The notes beneath the pieces are model-generated. The model had not been told where the DNA came from, did no database searches, and saw only the letters and a program-made list of their open reading frames with translations. Below are positions 56,201-64,000 of a DNA stretch of 64,000 nt, piece by piece. The translations under genes and the position numbers were made by a program. This DNA comes from Gaertneriomyces semiglobifer (Eukaryota; Chytridiomycota; Chytridiomycetes; Spizellomycetales; Spizellomycetaceae): assembly GCA_025558075.1 (NCBI GenBank), contig JAHLKF010000007.1, positions 62,001 through 126,000 of the forward strand, given 5' to 3'. Positions within the stretch are counted from its first letter, which is position 1. Each line of letters opens with the position of its first letter.

Positions 56201-59048
56201 ACGCTGCGGTTGAAAGCGCGCACCCAATAGCGAAGTGGGTGTCGGGGTTCTTGGTGAAACTCGACGCCAAGGATATGAAAAACTGCACAATGTCCTCTCG
56301 GCTTTTTGGATCTCCTACCGCGATATAGGATAATGTCTTGATGGCCGCGTCGTGCATCTTCGGGTCCTTGGCGATTTTACTTAAAGACTTCAGTTTGTCC
56401 AGTGCTTTGGCTTTATCGTCGTCGGCAAGTGGAAGCGGACCATACATACCTACCTCCCCTAAGGCGATACACGCACCGGCGCCTAGTAAGCCTTCTTCAT
56501 TCAGCATCTCGAGCATAAATGCAATGCATTGCTCAACAACCGCTTTGTCAACAATGCTGTCCCATTTCGCAGGCCACCGGCAAACCAGACGAGAGATAAT
56601 ATATCCCAACGCGAGAATGGAGCCGTGTCGTGATTCAATGGTGCTTTGTTTAGAACTGTCTTTCGCTATTCTCAGCGTGGCATCCACGAGGGACCGCGCA
56701 TCCTCCGGTCGGCCTGCAGCTGCCACCAGAAGCCCAATCACGTTTCCTATGGCGGAACGGGTTTCCGCCCGCAAGGAGGATAGCAATGTTTGCAGCCAAG
56801 TAACATTTTGATGATAGTCCTCACTAAATCCAGGACATAATTGAACCAGCTCCAAAAGACTACAAGCGCATACCAATTGGAGTGGCGCATCGGTAGACTT
56901 ATGACGTAGTCCATTCTCAATTAGCAGCATGTATGCTTTGAGATGCTCTTGGTCATCAATCCAGACTGCCTTCAGGTGATCCTTGATCGCTTTGCGCGTT
57001 TCCCTGGTTTCAATTTCTTCCCAGCCGTCGCTGTCGAAGATTAGTGAATCGGTGTTGATAGCATCGGGGGTGGCATGGACAATCATCAAACGACGAAGGT
57101 AAAGGATTGCCTGTGTATATGTTTCCGTTGTCATCCCTCCCATCCACTTCAAACCAGGTCTGGACGCCACGCCGGCTGGCACTGGTGCACGAAACTTTTG
57201 GAGTAGAAACTTGGACATGCTTTCAAACGAGGGAAGCTGTTTGAGATAGGCCTGATTGTCTTGGCCAGATGACGGCGGAAATCTCAAGCCTCGTTTTGCT
57301 TCTTCTTTGACCTCAATTTTCTCGTCTCCCGTGAGGTACAAGCACATCCATTTAGAGGTGATATAAGTGTCGGGAAACAGCACATTCCCGTATTTCAACG
57401 CAATATATCGGGAATGCACCTCTTTATCTAGCTGCTCCAGAAGAAGTGCCTCCGCGTCATCCAGCTTGTCACTTGCAGAAAGAGACTGGCGACAAGGTTC
57501 CATCATATCTCCTAAGGCTGACTGAATACTGACTTTGACATTTCGCGACTCGTTCGACAACGCATCGAAGAACTGCTTGAGTAGTCCCATGTCGAAAAGA
57601 GCTGGTATCCTCTTGATGAGTACACCAGCACTTTCATATGCCCATCCTTTGAGAGCTTCTGTCTCAGGCCGGATACCTTCGTTCTCTTTGATGAATTTCG
57701 ATAATCCCGAAAGTAAGATAGCCGCTACCGGAGACAGAATGGCAGGATTCGCCTGTCGGACAACCCATTGCACGAAGCCCATCCCTGCCGACCTCAGCCT
57801 CGGTGTAGTAACCCCGTAGAGCGAATCAAATATGACTTGAATACATTGCGGGAGAGTGCTTGCGGCTGTTGCTGACTTTGAGAGGTAATGAAGGAGCTTG
57901 ACCTTTAGGCCTACAGATGCGGCAGGTCTTGCGGCAGATTTGTCGGTCACATTCTGTACGTCGCCTAAATAAAGACGGAAGAGATACTGTACCATACGGA
58001 GGTTTTCCATATCCGGCTTTAGATTTCTCTTCAGTCCGTCGTCTCCTGCGGCAACAATTTCGTGGTTCGCGTCACCTGAAGCAATTAAATATATGCAGAA
58101 TCTCTCCATGGCACACAGATGCGAAGGAACATATGTAGAAACGAAATGCAAGCAGGCCAGCTTGTAAGAATTCAAAAGCTGCGCGTTCATGGTCCAAGAG
58201 GCTTTCGATGAGTTGGTAATAAACTTTGCAGCGGACTGCGAAACGCCAGTGGCGCTCTGCAACTGGGTAGCTTCAGATGACGCATCAGTTACATCGTTGG
58301 CTTTCTGAGGTGAGGGAACACTGTAAGATACAAACTCCAACAATTTGTCAAGTAGGAATTTCAGATCGGCCTGATGATCGTCCCATGCAAACCGGTCTCT
58401 CAGTTCCTTTCGCTTGTCATCAGCTGTTTGTGTTTCTCGAATATCAGCCATAATGGACACAATTAGGGCAAAAAGAGTCTCTTGCTGGGCGGGATGACGT
58501 TTTGATATTTTGTGCACGAGGCCTGGGAGCACAGCAACCCGCTCCTACACGGGGCATGAAGAAATGTTAGCGAACAGCATACGGAAGGTGATGCACTCTT
58601 CCTAAAGTAGCAATTTGCTATGTCTACTGAAAGGATTCCCAAGATACGTTATCGTGCCTACCTGTGTACCCGTTCGCCCCATCCCCATCTCCAAGTAGAT
58701 CAACGCAAAGTTCTGAACCAGCATTCCGTGCCCCGCCTCCAGCAGGCCGACCAGGGCACTCGCAGGCACCCTGACAGCACCCGTGCTCTTGAGCCGCTTT
58801 GACACGTGGGTACATATCTCCACGACTTTATTTCTCACCACTGCGTCGGCGCTTCCTAACTTCAACAATGTTGGTACCAAGAATGTACCGAGAGTCTTTT
58901 CGAAACGTTCGTCCGAGTCCGCAAGAGCCAATCGCAACTCTACGCTCTCCAGCAACTCTGAACGAGTAGGATAGCCTGTTAGTGAGAACGACTGCACGGT
59001 ACGTAGTATAACACGAAGCGCACCCAGCTCTTTCGCTGCCATTGTCAT
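53274..59048 (-). CDS. ECM29: Proteasome adaptor/scaffold Ecm29
   Basis: 1840 residues, matching the 1.85k-residue family, from exons 59048-58662, 58544-54965, 54900-53470 and 53398-53274. All-helical HEAT-like repeats throughout. Family marks: N-terminal VELRLALADSDERFEKTLGTFLVPTLLKLGS and VRNKVVEICTHVSKRLKS; C-terminal ARFVTSVVQQSPQDLRKYADKIL and QQLLQKLS. Ecm29 binds 26S proteasomes, tethers core and regulatory particles, acts in quality control and links proteasomes to endosomes and motors. Start is the first of two near Mets (59048 or 59042). Divergent from the SDR gene. Confidence 0.92.
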
Positions 59049-59322
59049 CAGCGCTCCGTCGATCGCTTCAACGCAATGTAAAATCTCAACACCCAGCTCC
59101 ACAATACAGCACAATCAGCCTATAGAAACGTTAAACACCGTCCACTGAAACCCTCTGTTAACGAGACCAAACGCTCAAGTTTCGTCGCTTTCTAGACGCG
59201 ACGTGCGCACGTCGTTACGTTTCGTTATCGGTATCAAAAGGGTTTGCGCCGACGGAACACCTCGCATCAAAACATTTTAACGCCTGGCGCAACCTAAGAC
59301 TGCCGTTGGTCTTTTGACATTC
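59049..59322. promoter_or_regulatory. Divergent promoter ECM29 / SDR
   Basis: 274 bp. It contains GTTACGTTTCGTTATCG at 59214-59230, 16 of 17 bases identical to 9571-9587 in the U2AF1/LETM1-like promoter. Confidence 0.5.
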
Positions 59323-60221
59323 ATGATGAGTTCGCCCGTTGTCATTGTTACCGGTGCTTCGAGAGGCATAGGATTATCTGTTGCGCGTGTGCTGTTAGCT
59401 AAGAAGGCCAGGGTTGTCGCGGTTGGTCGTACTCCCCTCTCATCGTTACCCGAGATCCAAGCATTATCTTCTTCGCATGGGGACGCTTTCTCATACCTCT
59501 CAGTGGACCTGACTGACGAATCTGCGTCTTCCGCAATTGTAAACCACGTGGTGCACTCTCTACGATTCCAGCACATCGACGCGGTAGTGCACAACGCCGG
59601 TATCATTAACCCGATCGCGAAGATTGCCGATGCCGACTTGAATGCATGGAGGAAATGCATGGAGGTCAACTTGTTTAGCGGCATTACATTGGCTCAGGCG
59701 ACGCTACCTGCATTGAGGAAGACGAAAGGAAGGTTTATTCTCGTTAGCTCTGGAGCTGCCGTTGGGCCAAAAGTGAGAATATGCGTCGAGCTGGCACCCG
59801 CGCTTACTTACGAATCTTTTTGTGGCGTTACAGGAAGGATGGAATGCGTATTGTTCTGCCAAAGCGGCTGCGAACATGTTCATCGCGGGTCTAGGACAGG
59901 AGGAGAAAGACGTCGTTTCTGTAGCACTACGGCCAGGTACGATCGCCCTTTGCCGTTGTCGAGCACCCGCAGTTTATTTAATTAATGAGTATAGGCGTGG
60001 TGGATACCGAAATGCAAAGGGTCATCCGCGAGCAGGGTAAAGCAGCGATGGGTGACGATTCCCATGCTTTCTTCGTACAGAAACATATCGACGGGGAGCT
60101 GCTGCCCCCGGATGTTCCAGGACACGTCATTGCCATGCTTGCACTGTCTGCTCCCAAAGAGCTTACCGGGCAGTTCCTCAGCTGGGATGATCCCAAACTG
60201 AGTACCTTTGGAAAGCCTTGA
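59323..60221 (+). CDS. Short-chain dehydrogenase/reductase (Irc24/sepiapterin-reductase-like)
   Basis: 259 residues from exons 59323-59772, 59834-59936, 59995-60221. Classical SDR: VTGASRGIGLSVARVLL (NAD(P)-binding TGxxxGxG), VVHNAGI (NAG), catalytic Ser in ILVSSGAAVG, catalytic Tyr/Lys in NAYCSAKAAAN, and RPGVVDTEMQ after. GRTP after the second strand (VVAVGRTP) suggests NADPH preference. It most resembles fungal YIR035C/Irc24-type reductases of the sepiapterin-reductase group; the substrate is not predictable. Convergent with TMEM237, 121 bp between stops. Confidence 0.9.
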
Positions 60222-60342
60222 ATACGTGCATCACGCGCGAAACTTGACTCAAGCGTAGAGCTCATGTACATTATTGAATCTGAATACGGCTATCTTGCGT
60301 CGGCATGGGAAAGTATTCTGGAGACCACATGCGCGGCGACCG

Positions 60343-62339
60343 TTACAGCGCGCGGCTTTCACCCACAGGTCCAAGGATATAGGCTCTGATTATGCGCACT
60401 TGTATCCAGACGAGTAAGCCAAATACGCCACGAAGGCCATTCAGTATACGCCAGCGGTGCATGTGAGCCGTAAAAGTCGGCTGATTTAGAAGCGCGGCCT
60501 GGGCAAACCTTGAGCATAAGGAGAAAACACCATGAGCCGCGGAACTTCCTACAAGTGTTACCCAAGCAATTACCAGTCAGATTCCCCATATAAACCCAGT
60601 CCTTCTCCGATGTGCGATTGTGCCAGGCGATCATCCAAGGGAGTTAAGAGAATTGTCGTAATCCATACGATGGATATTGCTATTGACAAGACGGTTCGCA
60701 ATCAATCTTTACGTCCGGTGTAGAAACCCTGATAATGTCACTCACAACACCCAACACCGATGGTCAATAAGGTCTTGCTCCATCCGTTCACCCTGGGATT
60801 CCAGACAGTTTTCCAGCGTTGGAGTGAACCATCCAGTCCTACCAAGCAGTCCAATGTATCCAGCACAGCGGTTGTGACGAGAATATTATTCACAATGGAA
60901 AGTCCAAATGCCTTTGGGATATAGATGCTGAGGAAAATGTGGACGGGGTTTTTCATGACAATACTGTCACCGGCACTATTACTTGGGGGCGCAATGTCTG
61001 AGAAGGACGGGAGGAGGAGGACGGAAAGCAAACAAACTCCGGCAAATATCCCATGCAACAAATGAAAAAACTGGGCGCTCGCATTGTGCAGTGCCTATTG
61101 TCCCGAATACCAGTTAGCAAAAGTTTCTACGACGATATAGAATCCAGAAACTTTACCTGTGAAAACATTACCATCATGCGGTCTCTCACGTCCCGCCACC
61201 TCCGTTCCTCAACATTCCGCCTTCCAGTATAGTCAGAATTGATCAACTCTTGCGGTGAACGGTCCCATGGCCTGTACCGGTGCTCGTCCTCCACATACAC
61301 GACGCCAACTTTAGCCATCGTGGTCACAGGACGACTTGCCACTGGTTCTAAACACATATTGGTGGAAGGGAAGCCTACATCATTGTATAACTCTTGGATT
61401 GGAATGGTCACTTGCTCATCTATATCATCCAATCAGTTTTGAAATCACATCAGCGAGGTCTGCTTTGACTTACTCACTACTGAGTGGCGACTTAATCGTA
61501 ACTACGTCGGGCGGCCGTTTCTTGTAGGCGTTCGAATCGCTCAAGTGACTCGTACTGGAGCGTAAGGAGCTTTGGCTACCTTTCTTACCCTTCGAGCGAT
61601 CAATGGGGAACGTTGCCCTTATATCATTATTATGCTCGGTGCGGCGTGCTCGGGGTGAACGTAATGCGACCTCTGAGTGGAAATTGAATGCATCATTCGC
61701 TATGTCTCGCGTGAGCTTGTCTGTACGTTTGAGTACTGCGTCGATTACTGTATTGGTTGGGTTCGGGATACCATCAGGAGACCGGCTCGATAGCGGAGAA
61801 ACGTCCCCAGGTGGTGGTAATGGAATAATTGAATCACCGACGGCGTCCTCCTGTTCTCTTAAATTGGGATATGATTAAAACCCACTCACGCGCTATCTGA
61901 CTAGGGATACGTACAAACTCCTACCGTCGTCAGCGGTACAAGCGAATGACTCTACTGCATCTGATGCTGTTCTATTGCGACGTTTCTTTCTACGGATTCT
62001 TTTCTCCCTCACTTTTGATGTATGTTCTGGTTCCGTAGTTCGGTAAGCGTTTTCATCTTCATCCGCGTCAACGCCTTTACGATTCCAAGATGTTGCCAAC
62101 CCTTCCCGCTCCACGTTTATCAATGGGCTTATTGTTTCATTAGTCTGTGAATCTGAAGATATTCTCCATTGTGCGTCGCCGTCTAGAGCAGGCCCCGCCC
62201 TCTTCTGCACTCTCTTTTGTTTCTGCTTCTGGCTTTCAGTGGGACGTATACGAGGCGGTGGAGGGAGTGGCTTTTCTGGGGCGGGTGGATGCGGCGGCAA
62301 GGCGGTAGCAGTCGACAAGCTAATATTCTCTGCGTACAT
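60343..62339 (-). CDS. TMEM237: TMEM237-like ciliary transition-zone membrane protein
   Basis: 558 residues over six exons: 62339-61925, 61855-61478, 61419-61157, 61094-60746, 60679-60574, 60508-60343. N-terminal half basic, Pro-rich and disordered (KRIRRKKRRNRT). C-terminal half has four membrane helices: FFHLLHGIFAGVCLLSVLLL, then IFLSIYIPKAFGLSIVNNILV, LLTIGVGCSISIVWITTILLTPLDDRL and WRILNGLRGVFGLLVWIQV. The HxLHGxxAG opening and the 4-TM C-terminus fit TMEM237 (JBTS14), a transition-zone protein needed for ciliogenesis. Its presence agrees with a zoosporic fungus. The last two exons extend well past an apparent stop at about 60738 that is spliced out. Assignment rests on topology and short motifs, so moderate certainty. 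Confidence 0.7.
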
Positions 62340-62497
62340 ATCTGCGCACGATAGCCATCCATAAATCCTGCAGTCCGACCATGACTTTTCAGTCAAAGCG
62401 TGTAAAACGCCAGAGCGCGTGCGTTACGTGAGCATGTCCAATTTTTTCCAAGACAAACCACATTACTTGTCTCCATCTCCAGTTTCTCGGCGGCGGC
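62340..62497. promoter_or_regulatory. Divergent promoter TMEM237 / metallopeptidase-like gene
   Basis: 158 bp between start codons, with GCGTTACGTGAGC at about 62421. No TATA box seen. Confidence 0.5.
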
Positions 62498-63373
62498 ATG
62501 GGAAGTACAGAGACTGGTGACTTGGGTGAAGGAAACGACCGTACAGCAGAATTGGACTTTTCTCAAAATGACGGTTCCCTCTGCACGAAGGGTGAACCGT
62601 CACCGGACGTCGCCAGGCGGAAGAAGGATAAGCCAAAGAGGCCCCCGAAGCCCGGCTCCAAAGCCGCCATTAACCTTAAGAAGCAGCAAGAAGCGGAGAA
62701 AACAAGGCTCACACCCTTTAGTGCTCCGCAAGCCGAATTCGACGCTGCACTTGGTGTGCTCATATTGGCTTTCAAGGACTCCAAGAGTCTTGACAGTTGT
62801 TTAGGAAGGCCTCATTTGATGTATGAAGGAGGGAAACTTAAAGGACCATTGAGAGGTATCAACTTTCCAATTTCTGACTACGTGGAATGGGTGCGTACCG
62901 TGGACAGGGATGAGATAACCATACCAGAACAGTGGGTCTTGCAAGTAGTGGAACAAAGTGGGCTCAGCATTTTGCCAAAACGTCAAACTGACGATACGTC
63001 AGCAGCGTCTGCCTCAAACTTTGCTGCGCATCTCCCAGTTCTGTGCCTGACTACTCCCGTTACTTACATCTGTGGTTACTTGATTGGGGATCGGTCAACC
63101 CTCCTACATGAGTGGGCACATGCCGTTTTCTGTCTTTCACCTGCATATCGTGGTCTTTGTGACAAGCTCTATGCCGAGTTGGATCACACGTGTCGAATAG
63201 CAATACAAAAAGAACTGACCCTGAGGAACTACAAGGAGGATGTCCATATGGATGAATGGCAGGCGTATTGCGTGGAAGGACCGAATGACTTTGGGAAGAA
63301 GTGGGCAAGGCATCTAAGTGAGCCTCATCGCCTGTTGCGCAAAGAAGTTGGCGGGCCGCCGGGGTGGAGGTAG
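62498..63373 (+). CDS. Putative zinc metallopeptidase-like protein (HEWAH motif)
   Basis: 291 residues, no intron. The N-terminal 70 residues are charged (KKDKPKRPPKPGSK) and probably disordered. The core has GDRSTLLHEWAHAVFCLSPAY, a textbook HExxH zinc site, followed about 40 residues later by VHMDEWQAYCVEG, whose Glu could be the third ligand as in gluzincins. No signal peptide or membrane span. I know similar fungal proteins with HEWAHA and DEWQAY motifs but no tested function; substrate unknown. It shares a short promoter with TMEM237. Confidence 0.65.
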   Translation: MGSTETGDLGEGNDRTAELDFSQNDGSLCTKGEPSPDVARRKKDKPKRPPKPGSKAAINLKKQQEAEKTRLTPFSAPQAEFDAALGVLILAFKDSKSLDSCLGRPHLMYEGGKLKGPLRGINFPISDYVEWVRTVDRDEITIPEQWVLQVVEQSGLSILPKRQTDDTSAASASNFAAHLPVLCLTTPVTYICGYLIGDRSTLLHEWAHAVFCLSPAYRGLCDKLYAELDHTCRIAIQKELTLRNYKEDVHMDEWQAYCVEGPNDFGKKWARHLSEPHRLLRKEVGGPPGWR

Positions 63374-63687
63374 ATGAATTAGACTATTTGTACATTTTAC
63401 GATAGCGTAGGGCCACATGTGAATAGATAGCATACCTTGATAGCGATGAAATTACGCACTTTGCCTCTGAACAACAAACATGCCATTTTATTCCATTCAT
63501 CCTATGACATATCTGCATGGACTTGCGGTGGAAAGACTTAAAAAACAAGAAAAAGGAACAAAGTTGACGATTCGGACAAACGCGTTGGGAATTTGGAACA
63601 CAACAAGGTGGAAGTGTGAAGCATAATATATACCTCAACAAGGACGTCGTACAGTGAGAATTCGTCATCCAGAAACTCACGATTGTC
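63374..63687. other. Intergenic, nothing recognised
   Basis: 314 bp after the metallopeptidase-like stop. AT-rich 3' flank followed by the presumed promoter of the gene at the window edge. Confidence 0.4.
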
Positions 63688-64000
63688 ATGTTTCCCAAAG
63701 CATCCCGGTTTAACAGTCCGTCATCGCCATGAAATGTTCCTGGCTGCAAATGCTAATTCTTGTACCTTCTTCCAGATGATGGTGCCTCACCTGGCCCCAA
63801 AACCCCGACAAAGTTGTCGACCACACCCTTACGAACCCCGAGAAAGGGTAATGAAGAAGCTCTTTTCGAATCCCACATAGGCGGACGGTCTGCCTGACAA
63901 CTATGTCCCTGTAGCCCCTTCAACGCCGAACTTCCATTCAACTGATCAAACTCCTACCAAGCGGACACCACGTCCACTCCAGAATTCTCTGCATAGTAGA
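63688..64000 (+). CDS. Probable 5' end of a gene running off the window
   Basis: Tentative. An ATG at 63688 opens MFPKASRFN; a strong acceptor (TTGTACCTTCTTCCAG) ends at 63774 and is followed by an open frame GASPGPKTPTKLSTTPLRTPRKG, then LFESHIGG. A further segment near the edge reads as TPNFHSTDQTPTKRTPRPL. The Thr/Pro/Lys-rich composition looks like a disordered N-terminus. The donor of the first intron (GTCCGT) is weak and the second junction is unresolved, so the exon structure is a guess. Confidence 0.3.

Overview
The window is nuclear DNA from a fungus, most likely a chytrid (Chytridiomycota) with flagellated zoospores. Genes are dense and sit on both strands. They carry many short introns, and I place 60 GT-AG introns here, mostly about 45-150 nt. 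Many proteins are typical of fungi (Asa1, MPC2, Ecm29, MFS and DUF4436 proteins). Mixed with them are proteins usually tied to centrioles, cilia and microtubule motors: CEP44, TMEM237, NEDD1 and two coiled-coil proteins with a dynein-adaptor 'CC1 box'. Yeasts and moulds have lost most of these; zoosporic fungi keep them. The species call is inference from gene content.

Layout. 0-9.5 kb: 3' end of ASA1 (+), CC1-box coiled-coil protein (-), MPC2 (+), a NEDD1 gene without a WD40 propeller (+), histone H2A with an H2A.X-type tail (-), U2AF35 (-). 9.7-13 kb: LETM1-like mitochondrial protein (+), a periplasmic-binding-protein-like protein (+), a YecM-type VOC protein (-). 13.2-15 kb: gene-poor, with a Ty3/gypsy RNase H relic. 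15-21.2 kb: orphan 7-TM protein (-), chymotrypsin-fold protease-like protein (+), DUF4436 membrane protein (-), orphan 202-aa protein (-). 21.4-26 kb: EFA6/PSD-type Sec7-PH Arf GEF (-). 26-35.4 kb: microsatellite-rich DNA holding an LEA/perilipin-4-like repeat protein (+), a poly-Q bHLH factor (+) and a diverged tandem duplication. 35.4-41.5 kb: a six-TM class I cyclic-nucleotide phosphodiesterase (-) and an MFSD6-like MFS protein (-). 41.5-43.8 kb: relic zone with an SR-protein pseudogene, 27-bp tandem repeats, an inverted repeat and a protease-tail fragment. 43.9-53 kb: CNDP2 dipeptidase (-), CEP44 (+), a second CC1-box coiled-coil protein (-), a Rieske-DUF455 fusion (-). 53.3-64 kb: ECM29 (-), SDR oxidoreductase (+), TMEM237 (-), HEWAH zinc-peptidase-like protein (+), and the probable start of another gene.

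How the genes relate. There are no operons. Neighbours are often divergent with 160-280 bp promoters or convergent with very short 3' gaps (16 bp at 12.43 kb). Functional themes are microtubule organisation and cilia (NEDD1, CEP44, TMEM237, two candidate dynein adaptors), membrane traffic and signalling (EFA6, membrane PDE), proteostasis (ECM29, ASA1, peptidases) and mitochondria (MPC2, LETM1-like).

The observations I rate highest are the two independent coiled-coil proteins that each carry an AAxxG CC1 box and, about 230-265 residues later, a Spindly-like motif; a CEP44 intron whose donor reads GA instead of GT; a NEDD1 locus with no WD40 domain; a membrane-embedded class I PDE; and a decayed SR-protein gene. 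Everything rests on reading the sequence by eye; no database search was run.
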